From positions 18,711 to 82,710 of the forward strand of contig CAKSRS010000003.1 in the NCBI GenBank assembly GCA_934487205.1: a DNA stretch of 64,000 nt. The letters are read 5' to 3'. Below the pieces are notes generated by a model. That model saw only the letters and a program-made list of their open reading frames with translations. It made no database searches and was not told the DNA's origin. The position numbers were made by a program, and so were the translations under genes. Position 1 is the first letter of the stretch. Every line of letters starts with the position of its first letter. This document shows positions 24,793 through 33,684 of the stretch, piece by piece. The DNA comes from an uncultured Clostridia bacterium. Its GTDB lineage: Bacteria; Bacillota; Clostridia; UBA1381.

Positions 24793-26064
24793 TTAAAGAA
24801 CAACATTAATATCGGTAATTTCGCCGTTTCGGTAAACGGTGATAACGATGGTGTCGCCGGATTTGTGAGTATCTTTAATTTTGTTGATTTCGGCAACGGA
24901 TTTTACGGGTGTTCCGTCGACTTTCAGAATGAGGTCGCCTACGGCTATGCCGGATTTTTTTGCCGGACTGTCCTCAACGACCGATTCGACCGTAACGCCG
25001 TGGTCGGCATCGCTGCCCGTTATACCGATAATAAGTCCCGAGGACGATGCCGCCGCACCCGTACTTCCGCCCGTGAGCGATTCGGCTATGGCTTTTATGT
25101 CATTTGACGGGATTGCAAAGCTGATTTTTTCGGAATTGGAAGAAATCGCGGTGGTAATCATGCCGATAACGTCGCCGTTTGCATTAACCAGGCAGCCGCC
25201 GGCGCTGCCGGAATCGGTGATAGCGTCGGTCTGCAAAAGATTTATCGTGCTGCCGTTTTGCAGAGATAGATTTGAGTTCACTCCGCAGATAATGCCGCGC
25301 GTGACGGACGAACCCATTTCGGTGCCGAGAATATTGCTGACAGCGATTACCGCGTCTCCCGCGTGCACATCATCGGAATTGCCGAGCGACGCCGCCGTCA
25401 GACCTTCCGCATCGATGCGCAATATTGCGATATCTTTGGACGTGTCTTGTGTAACGACTTTTGCAGTGTAGTCGGTTTTGTTAATAATTACAGTAGCCTC
25501 GCCGTTTGAGCCGACGAGCGAACAGCTTGTCAGAATATATCCGTTGTTGGAAATAATTATGCCCGTTCCGTTGGCGGTTTGCGTCGAAACGCCGAAAAAG
25601 CTGCGGTATGCGGACTGCGCCGATACCGGGACAACGCTGGGCAGAATTTTATCTGCCGCCGCGCGTACTGCGGAGATATTTTCCGCCGCGCCAGCGGGAG
25701 ATGAATTGTTGTAGGAAATTACCGCGGACGGCTTTATGTGCGGTACAATTAAAAATGAGTAAATCAAAAGCATTGCCGCGCATGTTCCGAACGCAACCGC
25801 CGCAGTTTTGAACCATTGCGGAGTCGGCTTTTTGAGTTTGTCGGTGTTTTCGGGCGTGGGGAGATAATCCTCAAGCATTTCGGCGAAATTTTCCGCATCG
25901 TCCGTGCATTCGCCGGTGTGCACATCGTCTGTAATAATCACGTTTTCACTGCCGCCTGCGTCGGTTTGCATCGTGTCGTCTGCAAAATCGCCGTATGTAT
26001 TTTCGGCGGCAGATGTATTTTCATTGCTTTCCCCTTCGGAATTTAAAATTTCATCGTAAAGCAT
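24793..26064 (-). CDS. Membrane-anchored HtrA/DegP-like protein with PDZ domain, catalytic residues replaced
   Basis: A 423-residue protein. An acidic cytoplasmic N-terminus (1-83) precedes a membrane helix (about 87-107), a trypsin-like domain (135-325) and a C-terminal PDZ domain (VEDSPAKKSGIAVGDLILKV). The fold is clear, but the active site is not intact. The histidine motif GYILTxxH reads GYILTSCS, with Ser182 in place of His. The nucleophile motif GNSGG reads GSAGG, with Ala288 in place of Ser. Asp211 in DIAILRID remains. It is therefore probably a pseudoprotease that binds or scaffolds envelope proteins. AAAGGA 9 bases upstream supports ATG 26064 over a TTG at 26073. Confidence 0.85.
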   Translation of the reverse strand: MLYDEILNSEGESNENTSAAENTYGDFADDTMQTDAGGSENVIITDDVHTGECTDDAENFAEMLEDYLPTPENTDKLKKPTPQWFKTAAVAFGTCAAMLLIYSFLIVPHIKPSAVISYNNSSPAGAAENISAVRAAADKILPSVVPVSAQSAYRSFFGVSTQTANGTGIIISNNGYILTSCSLVGSNGEATVIINKTDYTAKVVTQDTSKDIAILRIDAEGLTAASLGNSDDVHAGDAVIAVSNILGTEMGSSVTRGIICGVNSNLSLQNGSTINLLQTDAITDSGSAGGCLVNANGDVIGMITTAISSNSEKISFAIPSNDIKAIAESLTGGSTGAAASSSGLIIGITGSDADHGVTVESVVEDSPAKKSGIAVGDLILKVDGTPVKSVAEINKIKDTHKSGDTIVITVYRNGEITDINVVL

Positions 26065-26202
26065 GAATAACAATCCTTTCTTAATTTAAAAACGTATAAG
26101 TATATTATAATACTATTTTTTGTAAAGTGTATGAACAAAATGTAAATTTTATTGACAATCGGTGTTAAAAATGATAAATTATATAGGAAGGAGTTTTTCG
26201 GA

Positions 26203-26796
26203 ATGTATAATGTTAAGGAAACAATTGTTGTTGAAGGCACATATGATAAGATAAAACTTTCGGGATTTATCGACAGCCTGATTTTCACAACGAACGGATT
26301 TGCGGTATTCAAAAATAAAAAAGCACAGAAAAGCCTTTGCAGTCTGGCGCGCAGTACGGGGATTGTAATTCTGACCGATTCCGACTCGGCGGGGATAAAA
26401 ATCCGCAACTTTGTGAAACAGCTTGCGCCCGAAGGGCGTGTTTTGCATGCGTATATTCCTGAGCTTGCGGGGAAGGAGAAACGAAAAAGAACGCCCGGCA
26501 AGGAGGGACTTTTGGGTGTTGAAGGAATTTCGGAGGAAATAATTCTTGATGCGCTCCGAAAAAGCGGCGCAACGGTGAACGGGCAAAAAGGCGCGGCAAA
26601 AACGGAAAAACCGATTACAAAGGCGGATTTTTACCGATTGGGACTGTCGGGTGGCACCGATAGTGAGGAAAAGCGCAGACGTCTTGCAAAAAAACTTGGC
26701 ATACCGTCAAAATTATCGGCAAATATGCTGCTTGCGGCGGTGAACCGTCTGCTGACGGAGGACGAGCTTTGCAAAATGCTTGAAAATTTACAATAA
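26203..26796 (+). CDS. Ribonuclease M5-like Toprim protein
   Basis: A 197-residue protein with an N-terminal Toprim domain: IVVEGTYDKIKL holds the catalytic Glu, and IVILTDSDSAG the DxD metal site. RNase M5 matures 5S rRNA, and GVEGISEEIILDAL matches its conserved GVEHA-type segment. A basic linker and a C-terminal helical domain follow, as in RNase M5 and its close relatives. AAGGAG places the start at 26203. It is not beside ksgA or tatD, the common neighbours, so assignment rests on domain and length. Confidence 0.8.
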   Translation: MYNVKETIVVEGTYDKIKLSGFIDSLIFTTNGFAVFKNKKAQKSLCSLARSTGIVILTDSDSAGIKIRNFVKQLAPEGRVLHAYIPELAGKEKRKRTPGKEGLLGVEGISEEIILDALRKSGATVNGQKGAAKTEKPITKADFYRLGLSGGTDSEEKRRRLAKKLGIPSKLSANMLLAAVNRLLTEDELCKMLENLQ

Positions 26797-26862
26797 TTGT
26801 GTTAAAATAAAGAGGCGGCATTTGTATGCCGCACGGATTTTTCGGAAAGGAAAAAAGCTACG

Positions 26863-28518
26863 GTGAAGAAAAAAGATCATGTCTGGAAATGGATTATAGA
26901 TAACGGACGCGGAAGTATTCCGGCAATAATAATTCTGACGGTTATGAGCATGTGCCTGTCGCTTATACAGGTTCGGTTTGCAACCGCGTCGAAAAACGTC
27001 ATGGATATTGCCACAAAGGCAATTGAGGGGACGTTGTCATCGGCGTTTTTTTTGCTGGTATTTCTTTTGGTAATTCGGCTTGCCGTGCAGATTGCCATCA
27101 GCTATACCGAGGTGCACGCATGCTCGCGGCTGGAAATCGCGCTGAAACGCCGCCTTTTCAAGGTACTGATAAATAAGGATTATTTATCGGTAATGAAATA
27201 TCATTCGGGCGAGCTTCTGAACAGAATAAACGGCGACGTTTCGGTAATAGTCAACGGAATTATCGCAATTGTGCCGTCGGCGGCGCTGTTTATGACGAGT
27301 ATTGTCGGCGCGTTTTATGTTTTGTATAATATAGATAATTTTTTGGCGATAATAATACTTTGCGTGGGACCGTGCGTTGCGGTCGGCGCGCGGCTGTATT
27401 CGAGAAAATATAAGGTCATGCATAAAAAATGCCAGGAATATGACGGGAAAACAAAGTCGTTCATGCTGGAAATTCTGCAAAATCTGCTTGTTGTAAAATC
27501 CTTCGGGTGCGAAAAAAAGGTTCTCGATAAAAGCGAAAATCTGCAGATGGACAGCTACCGTCTGCGCGTTAAGCGCGTAACGATATCGGTAATTGCGCAA
27601 ATCGGCATGTTCCTGATTTTTAACGCCGGCTATTACTTTGCGATGGCGTATGCGGCATACCGATTGTCAAAAGGACAGCTTACATACGGCGATGTGACGG
27701 CAATTCTGGCGCTGGTTTCGCAGATACAATCGCCGTTTAAAAGTATGTCAAGCCTTATTCCGCAGGCATTTGCGGTCAGTGCGTCGGTAGAGCGGCTGCT
27801 TGAACTTGAAAATCTTAAGGACGAACAGCTTTCGGGCAAGCCGCTGCCTGAGGGGATTTATGAAAAAATGGACAGTATCGTGTATGATAACGTTACCTTT
27901 TCATACAGCGACGATTCGGTTGTGTCGGGCATTAATATGCGGATAAAAAAAGGCGAATGTGCGGTTGTTGCGGGCGAATCGGGCGCGGGCAAGAGCACGG
28001 CAATTAAGCTGATGCTCGGAATTATGGCGCCGTCGTCGGGGCATATTTATCTGGAATATGACGGCGGGCGGCTCGAACTCGGCAAGGATACGCGTGAACT
28101 TTTTGCATATGTTCCGCAGGGAAATTTGATCTTGTCGGGCACAATACGCGAAAATATTGCATTCGCGAATGACGAGGCAAGTGAAGAAGATATCATAAAT
28201 GCGGCAAAAATTGCGCAGATATGGGATTTCATATGCACGCTGGATAAGGGACTTGACACGGAACTGGGCGAAAAGGGACTCGGACTTTCGGAGGGGCAAA
28301 CGCAGCGTATCTCCATTGCGCGGGCGATACTGCATGACGCGCCGATACTGCTTTTGGACGAATCGACCTCGGCGCTGGACTCGGTGACAGAGAAAAATCT
28401 GCTTGAGGCTATCCGCGAAATGACCGACAAAACATGTATAATAGTGAGCCATAAACAGGCGGCGTTTGACATAGCCGACAATGTGGTGTATATTGAGAAA
28501 AAGCATAGTATTAACTGA
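26863..28518 (+). CDS. ABC transporter with fused membrane and ATPase domains (exporter type)
   Basis: A 551-residue half-transporter. Six membrane helices occupy about 1-300. The ATPase contains GESGAGKST (Walker A, near 370), GLSEGQTQRISIARAI (signature) and PILLLDESTSALD (Walker B), followed by the switch His in VSHK. The start is GTG at 26863 with GGAAAGG upstream. It would function as a homodimer; it resembles MsbA/multidrug-type exporters, but substrate is unknown. A HAD hydrolase gene follows 16 bases downstream and is probably co-transcribed. Confidence 0.87.
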   Translation: MKKKDHVWKWIIDNGRGSIPAIIILTVMSMCLSLIQVRFATASKNVMDIATKAIEGTLSSAFFLLVFLLVIRLAVQIAISYTEVHACSRLEIALKRRLFKVLINKDYLSVMKYHSGELLNRINGDVSVIVNGIIAIVPSAALFMTSIVGAFYVLYNIDNFLAIIILCVGPCVAVGARLYSRKYKVMHKKCQEYDGKTKSFMLEILQNLLVVKSFGCEKKVLDKSENLQMDSYRLRVKRVTISVIAQIGMFLIFNAGYYFAMAYAAYRLSKGQLTYGDVTAILALVSQIQSPFKSMSSLIPQAFAVSASVERLLELENLKDEQLSGKPLPEGIYEKMDSIVYDNVTFSYSDDSVVSGINMRIKKGECAVVAGESGAGKSTAIKLMLGIMAPSSGHIYLEYDGGRLELGKDTRELFAYVPQGNLILSGTIRENIAFANDEASEEDIINAAKIAQIWDFICTLDKGLDTELGEKGLGLSEGQTQRISIARAILHDAPILLLDESTSALDSVTEKNLLEAIREMTDKTCIIVSHKQAAFDIADNVVYIEKKHSIN

Positions 28519-28534
28519 CAAAAAGGGAGCATGA

Positions 28535-29350
28535 ATGATGGGTAAGTTTGACGGAATACTGCTCGGGTCGGACTTGGACGGAACGCTGTTCAATTCCGAC
28601 AGCTGCGTATCGGCGGGCAACAAAAATGCGATAAAATATTTTATGGAAAACGGCGGGAGTTTTACCTTTACCACGGGGCGTACGCCGCAGGGAATAACCG
28701 AGCTTGCGTCGGATATCGGCATAAATTGTCCGGCTGTTGTATTTAACGGTTCGGGAATTTATGATTTCGGTGCAAAAAAGTCGCTGTATGACGCATATCT
28801 TGATGACGGAATTGACGATGTTATTGATTTTATTATTGATGCCGTGCCGGACTGCGCGGTAATGGTGGCGGGGGACGATGTGCAGTATTGCAGCCGCGAA
28901 AATGATATTATGAAGGTTTATTATAAAGTTTCACGGTATGAAAAGCTTGCATATAAGCCGCACCGCGAGATTACCGAGCGGAAAAAGAAAATTATAGTTC
29001 CGGCTGTTGCGGAAAATGTGGACAAAATCGCCGATGCGGTGAAACATTCAGAATTTGCGGATAAGTATAATTATATGAAAACGAACTGGTTTTTGTTTGA
29101 AATTCTGCCGAAGGGCGTAAGTAAGGGAAGTGCGCTGAAAAAGGTGACGGAAATTTACCGCCCGTTTGACAAAATCGTTGTCTGCGGCGACGGCGAAAAT
29201 GATATCGAGGCGATTAAATTTGCCGATGTCGGCGTAGCGGTGGCAAACGCAATGGATTCCGTAAAAGCGGCGGCAGACTACATTTCAGTAAGCAATGACG
29301 ATGACGCGATACGCGATGTGATAAGAAAACTGGAGAGCGGAGAAATATAA
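28535..29350 (+). CDS. Cof-type HAD-IIB hydrolase
   Basis: A 271-residue phosphatase of the HAD superfamily, subclass IIB. Motif I is SDLDGTLFNSD, motif II TTGRTPQG, and motif IV CGDGENDIEAIKFA; the cap domain lies between about 85 and 185. KGVSKGSALKK is a Cof-family signature. Such enzymes dephosphorylate sugar phosphates, pyridoxal phosphate or flavin precursors. Three ATGs lie close together (28531, 28535, 28538); with GGGAG at 28525, either of the last two in-frame codons is acceptable. Confidence 0.88.
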   Translation: MMGKFDGILLGSDLDGTLFNSDSCVSAGNKNAIKYFMENGGSFTFTTGRTPQGITELASDIGINCPAVVFNGSGIYDFGAKKSLYDAYLDDGIDDVIDFIIDAVPDCAVMVAGDDVQYCSRENDIMKVYYKVSRYEKLAYKPHREITERKKKIIVPAVAENVDKIADAVKHSEFADKYNYMKTNWFLFEILPKGVSKGSALKKVTEIYRPFDKIVVCGDGENDIEAIKFADVGVAVANAMDSVKAAADYISVSNDDDAIRDVIRKLESGEI

Positions 29351-29397
29351 AAAATGCACAGGTTCGGGCGGGGTCAGCCGCGCTTGCCTGTGCTTTT
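29351..29397. terminator. Bidirectional terminator between convergent HAD genes
   Basis: AAAAAATGCACAGG pairs with CCTGTGC plus a T run around a GC-rich loop; A and T runs on both sides allow use from either strand. Confidence 0.75.
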
Positions 29398-29408
29398 TTC
29401 TGCCTTGA

Positions 29409-30032
29409 TTATAATTCGCGAAAATCGCGGATATATCGGTCGGAAACGGCGCGCATCTCGGGTTCGAGTTCCGCCGAAGAATCATCATATACGGCTATAA
29501 CCGTCATGCCTGCGGCTTTGGCGGCGGAAACGGCGTTGTAGTTGTCGTCGGCGAATATACAGTCGGAAACGTCCGCGCCGAGCCGACGGGCGGCGCTAAG
29601 GTAAATTTCAGGCTGAGATTTTGTGTATTCAAAATCGTCGCAAGACCAAACGTTGTCAAAAATTTCGTAGAGATTGAGCCGTTTCAGGCATACGTCAAGC
29701 ATTTTATGCGGACTTGCGGTAAGAACGTTCAGAGTGTGCCCGTCCGCTTTCAGACGGTGCAGCGTTTCGGCAACGTACGGTTTTGCGGGTATGTTAAATT
29801 GATATTCCTTCATGGCGTAGCTGTCCATTAATTCAAGTATTTCGGATACGCTCATTTTGACGCCGAGTTTGCGGAAATATTCCGCCGTGCCCCTGTCGCC
29901 GAGGGGCGTAATGGTTTTGATTATGTCGGGCGGATAGTATATCCCGTTTTTATCGAGAATGTTCAGCATTTTTGCAGACCATTGGTGCATGGAATCGACC
30001 AATGTTCCGTCAAAATCAAATATGTAAATCAT
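29409..30032 (-). CDS. HAD-IA family hydrolase (phosphoglycolate phosphatase-like)
   Basis: A 207-residue HAD phosphatase with motif I IFDFDGTLVDS, motif II LTASPHK, motif III lysine in EYTKSQPEIYL and motif IV CIFADDNYNAVSAAKAAG. The helical cap of subclass IA lies between residues 15 and 80. It resembles phosphoglycolate phosphatases and beta-phosphoglucomutase-like enzymes; the substrate is not deducible. It lies between two terminators and appears monocistronic, 68 bases downstream of clpE. Confidence 0.85.
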   Translation of the reverse strand: MIYIFDFDGTLVDSMHQWSAKMLNILDKNGIYYPPDIIKTITPLGDRGTAEYFRKLGVKMSVSEILELMDSYAMKEYQFNIPAKPYVAETLHRLKADGHTLNVLTASPHKMLDVCLKRLNLYEIFDNVWSCDDFEYTKSQPEIYLSAARRLGADVSDCIFADDNYNAVSAAKAAGMTVIAVYDDSSAELEPEMRAVSDRYIRDFREL

Positions 30033-30057
30033 TTTTTACCTCACTGTTTAATGAATA

Positions 30058-30087
30058 AAAGCGGCTGCAAAATAATGCCGCCGCTTT
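30058..30087 (-). terminator. Terminator downstream of clpE
   Basis: AAAGCGGC (30058-30065) pairs with GCCGCTTT (30080-30087); on the minus strand the hairpin is followed by TTTTATT. Confidence 0.65.
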
Positions 30088-30100
30088 GAAGATGTTTATT

Positions 30101-32401
30101 TTATGCCGCGGAAATTACCGTCAGTTCGATTTCATCATTTTTCCGGTCGGCAATAATGCTCATGCCCGGTTTGATAGGCGTGCGCAGTGAAAAATCAGCG
30201 AGCTTATCTTCCACAAGACGCTGAATTGAACGTTTAAGCGGCCGTGCACCGAATTTTGCGTCGTAGCCGTTCTCCAAAATCAGTCCTTTTGCGCTGTCGG
30301 TAACGGTTATGGACGCGCCCTTTTGCGCCATTCTGTTCGTGATATCGGCAAGCAGCAAATCAACAATTTTACGGAGTTCGTCCTTTGTGAGCGGTTTAAA
30401 GGTTACCGTCTCATCAATTCTGTTTAAAAATTCCGGACGGAAATGCTCTTTTAAGCTCTTTTCAACGTTATTTTTCATGGTGAGTTCGCCGCTGGAATTA
30501 AAGCCCATAGACGATGAACTGAATTCCGAGCCGGCATTGGTTGTCATGATAATAATGGTGTTTTCAAAATTCACGATTTTTCCGTGGCTGTCCGCAACAC
30601 GCCCGTCGTCCAAAATTTGAAGGAACAGGTTAAATACCTCGGGGTGCGCCTTCTCGATTTCGTCGAGCAAAATTACGGAGTAGGGCTTTCTGCGAACCTT
30701 TTCGGTAAGCTGCCCCGCCTCGTCATAGCCGACATATCCCGGGGGCGAACCGATAAGTTTTGAAACCGAGTGCTTCTCCATATATTCCGACATATCAAAG
30801 CGGATAAGTGCGTCCTCGTTGTCGAACATAACTTCTGCAATTGTTTTTACAAGTTCCGTTTTGCCGACGCCGGTCGGACCCGCAAAAATGAATGATACCG
30901 GGCGGCGCTTTACCGATATATCGGCTCTGCCGCGGCGGATTGCGCGCGCCACTGCCGAAACGGCGTCCTCCTGACCGACAACCCGCTCATGAATACGCGT
31001 TTCAAGATTTAACAGGCGTGTCGCCTCGTCCTCGGTAAGCTTATGCACCGGGATTTTCGTCCAACTTTCAATTACAGCGGCGACATCATCGAGTGTCACT
31101 TCCGAGTGTTTTGCAAGTTCCTGTTTTTTTGTAAGCTCGTCTTTTAATTCTATTTCTTCCTGGCGCAAAAGCGCTGTTTTTTCGAAATCCTGTGCGTCCG
31201 CCGCCTCTTGCGACTGTACGTTGATTTCGTCAAGACGGTTTTGGATTTTTTTTGCGTCATACAGCGCAATATTTCGGAGATTTACCGCCGACCCCGCTTC
31301 ATCAATCACGTCAATTGCCTTGTCGGGCAGAAAACGGTCGGTGATGTAGCGTTCGCTCATGCGGCATGCCGCGTCGATAACGTCGTCGGAAATCCGGACT
31401 TTGTGATAATTCTCGTAATAATCCTTAATACCCTTTAATATTTCAACCGATTCGGAAACGCTTGGCTCATCAACAAGGACGGGCTGGAAACGCCGTTCCA
31501 ATGCGGTGTCCTTTTCGATGTGTTTGCGGTATTCGCTCAGCGTGGTTGCGCCGATAATCTGAATTTCACCGCGTGCCAGCGCCGGCTTTAAGATATTCGC
31601 TGCGCTCATTGCTCCGTCCGCATCGCCGGCGGCAACGATGTTGTGAATTTCGTCGATTACAAGAATTACGTTGCCCGCTTCTTCTGCCTCGGTCAAAAGA
31701 TTTTTAAGCCGCGCCTCGAATTGCCCGCGGAACTGCGTTCCGGCAACAAGCGCCGTAAAATCAATCAGATACAGCTGGTATCCGAAAAGTTTCGGCGGGA
31801 TATTTTCCTCCGCGATGCGGCACGCCAAACCTTCCGCGATGGCGGTTTTGCCGACACCCGGCTCACCCAGGATAACCGGGTTATTTTTGGAACGGCGGTT
31901 TAAAATCTGCACAACACGGTCTATTTCAGTATTGCGGCTTATAACGCGGTCGACCTTCCCGAGCTTTGCTTTTTCGGTCAGATTTGTACCGTAGGTATCG
32001 AGCATGCTTTTCTTTTTGCTGCGTTTTTTCTTGGACGAATCCTTTTTGTCGGTGTCCTGATGCGCCTCGTCCTTCTTGCCGGGCATAAATCCGGACAGAA
32101 AATCGAGCGGGGCGGACGGCGCGCCGCCTTCTTCGCCCTCGTCGGGGAAAAAGCCGGACATAAGCCCTTCAAGTCCTTCGGGATTGTCGCCCAAATTATC
32201 CATAAAGTCGGACATTTCGGAATTGATGTTTTCTATATCATCATCGGTAATGCCCATTCGCTGCATCATATCATTAATGGGCGCAATGCCGAGCTCTTTT
32301 GCACAAGCAAGGCACAGTCCCTCGTTAGTCGTCTTATCGCCCTCCATTTTTGTGATATAAACCACGGCGGGATTTTTATGACAACGTGAACATAAATTCA
32401 T
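30101..32401 (-). CDS. clpE: ClpE-type Clp protease ATP-binding subunit
   Basis: A 766-residue HSP100/Clp ATPase. The N-terminus carries a four-cysteine zinc finger (Cys4, 7, 30, 33), as in ClpE, and lacks the double Clp-N repeats of ClpC. An acidic and lysine-rich linker (about 90-135) leads to the first AAA+ module (GEPGVGKTA, near 183), a coiled-coil middle region with a UVR-like segment, and the second AAA+ module (GPTGVGKTE, near 508). LNRIDE and GARPLKRSIQR close the protein. It unfolds substrates for ClpP during heat and protein stress. I see no clear CtsR operator upstream. Confidence 0.9.
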   Translation of the reverse strand: MNLCSRCHKNPAVVYITKMEGDKTTNEGLCLACAKELGIAPINDMMQRMGITDDDIENINSEMSDFMDNLGDNPEGLEGLMSGFFPDEGEEGGAPSAPLDFLSGFMPGKKDEAHQDTDKKDSSKKKRSKKKSMLDTYGTNLTEKAKLGKVDRVISRNTEIDRVVQILNRRSKNNPVILGEPGVGKTAIAEGLACRIAEENIPPKLFGYQLYLIDFTALVAGTQFRGQFEARLKNLLTEAEEAGNVILVIDEIHNIVAAGDADGAMSAANILKPALARGEIQIIGATTLSEYRKHIEKDTALERRFQPVLVDEPSVSESVEILKGIKDYYENYHKVRISDDVIDAACRMSERYITDRFLPDKAIDVIDEAGSAVNLRNIALYDAKKIQNRLDEINVQSQEAADAQDFEKTALLRQEEIELKDELTKKQELAKHSEVTLDDVAAVIESWTKIPVHKLTEDEATRLLNLETRIHERVVGQEDAVSAVARAIRRGRADISVKRRPVSFIFAGPTGVGKTELVKTIAEVMFDNEDALIRFDMSEYMEKHSVSKLIGSPPGYVGYDEAGQLTEKVRRKPYSVILLDEIEKAHPEVFNLFLQILDDGRVADSHGKIVNFENTIIIMTTNAGSEFSSSSMGFNSSGELTMKNNVEKSLKEHFRPEFLNRIDETVTFKPLTKDELRKIVDLLLADITNRMAQKGASITVTDSAKGLILENGYDAKFGARPLKRSIQRLVEDKLADFSLRTPIKPGMSIIADRKNDEIELTVISAA

Positions 32402-32536
32402 AGTTATTCTTCCTCCAAATAAGTGCTACTACACATTGTATCACAAAATGTTTGAAAAAAAAAGTCTTTTTTGCGATATATTTACAGAAATTTAAAAATT
32501 CTTTACCGAGCGTCGCCATGGGTGTTTTCCCAAAGC

Positions 32537-32567
32537 AAAAACCGTACAGTAATACTGCACGGTTTTT
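32537..32567 (-). terminator. Terminator downstream of the MetQ-like gene
   Basis: AAAACCGT and CAGT pair with ACTG and ACGGTTTT around a short loop; A and T runs flank both sides. Confidence 0.75.
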
Positions 32568-32593
32568 GTATAAGAATTATCGAAGACGCGAAA

Positions 32594-33448
32594 TTATTTA
32601 GCTGATTTAAGTGCGTCTATTGACGTCTGCTTGCCGCCGTACAAGCCGATAGGCTCAACGTGGATTGCGCCGATTGATACGATGTGCGTACCGTTCTGTT
32701 CGTTGAAGTCGTCAAGATACGGCTTGTGTTGGAAGTAGTTTGCATCGATTTCACCGCTGTCAACAACGTTGTTCGGCTGAACATAGTCGGTAAATTCCTT
32801 GATGTCGAGAGTAATATTCTTTTTAGCAAGAATTTCTTTTGCAATTTTCAAGATTTCAGCGTGAGGTGTGGGTGATGCCGCAACGGTTACCGTCTGACCC
32901 GCAAGTGCCGTGTAGTCAACCGAGCTGTCATAGCCGTCGCCCGGGTTATCAACCGTGCTTACTACCGCGCCGCTGTATTCTTTTGTGATAAAGTCCTTAA
33001 CTTCCGTGCTTTCAAGAGCCGCTTTAAGTGCCTTGATAATGTCTTTGTCCTCGTTGCCTTCCTTTACTGCAAGAATGTTGCCGTATGCAGATGATGAATC
33101 CTCAACCAAAAGTGAGTCGGAAACGGGGTTCAAATCTGCCTGGATTGCGTAGTTAGAATTGATTACGGCATAGTCAACGTCTTTCAGAACGTTAGGAATC
33201 TGTGCCGCTTCAACTTCCTTGAAGTTGATGTTGTACGGATTTTCTTCGATATCCTTTATCGTAGCCGTAATGCCTGCGCCCGATTTAAGTTTGATATATC
33301 CGTTCTTTTCAAGAAGCAGAAGTGCTCTTGCCTCGTTTGTCGTATCGTTCGGAACCGCGATGGTTGCGCCGCCCGTGCTGCTGCCGCATGCCGTGAACAG
33401 TGATAGTGAAAGTGCTGCCGTTAATACTGCTGTTATAATTTTTTTCAT
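32594..33448 (-). CDS. metQ: MetQ/NlpA-family substrate-binding lipoprotein
   Basis: A 284-residue lipoprotein. The signal ends in SLFTAC with the lipid-bearing Cys21. TIAVPNDTTNEARALLLLEKNGYIKLK, a stretch at residues 35-61, and DVDYAVINSNYA are typical of NlpA/MetQ proteins that bind methionine for the MetNI transporter. A second partial repeat begins at VTVAASPTPHAEILKIAKEI, with YFQHKPYLDDFN near the end. GGAGG 8 bases before ATG 33448 fixes the start. No metN or metI is adjacent, so it must use a remote transporter. The 5' leader is about 150 bases and contains a 14-codon frame. Confidence 0.85.
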   Translation of the reverse strand: MKKIITAVLTAALSLSLFTACGSSTGGATIAVPNDTTNEARALLLLEKNGYIKLKSGAGITATIKDIEENPYNINFKEVEAAQIPNVLKDVDYAVINSNYAIQADLNPVSDSLLVEDSSSAYGNILAVKEGNEDKDIIKALKAALESTEVKDFITKEYSGAVVSTVDNPGDGYDSSVDYTALAGQTVTVAASPTPHAEILKIAKEILAKKNITLDIKEFTDYVQPNNVVDSGEIDANYFQHKPYLDDFNEQNGTHIVSIGAIHVEPIGLYGGKQTSIDALKSAK

Positions 33449-33510
33449 AATAATATCCTCCTGAAATTTCAATCGTTTTTGTTTTTATCAATGTCGGTTA
33501 AATGCATTTG

Positions 33511-33555
33511 TCACATTCGCCCGGTACATCGGTTTTTCCATAATAAGATTGTCAT
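33511..33555 (-). CDS. 14-codon upstream reading frame (possible leader peptide)
   Basis: Minus-strand frame ATG 33555 to TGA 33511 encoding MTILLWKNRCTGRM. A strong GGGAGG lies 8 bases upstream, better than those of many genes here. It lies within the predicted metQ leader, 62 bases before the metQ start. The end has no methionine run, so classical attenuation is not obvious; it may affect expression by translation itself, or be fortuitous. Confidence 0.4.
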   Translation of the reverse strand: MTILLWKNRCTGRM

Positions 33556-33608
33556 TCCGAATACCTCCCAAGCTATTATGTTTTGTGTCTCATTTATTTT
33601 ATGAGTCT

Positions 33609-33638
33609 ATTATAGCACCTGTTTCGCCATTTGTCCAA
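33609..33638 (-). promoter_or_regulatory. metQ promoter
   Basis: Minus-strand TTGGAC (33638-33633), an 18-base spacer and TATAAT (33614-33609). Transcription would start near 33602. Confidence 0.6.
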
Positions 33639-33684
33639 TACATAATAGCTATGGTTTGTTATAGGATATGACTATAACAAAATG

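Noticed and set aside
32402..32470. CtsR operator before clpE
   Set aside because: No tandem GGTCAAA heptads could be found; only a TACAAT -10-like box is visible.
33449..33602. SAM riboswitch or T-box upstream of metQ
   Set aside because: None of the conserved S-box or T-box segments is present in the leader.
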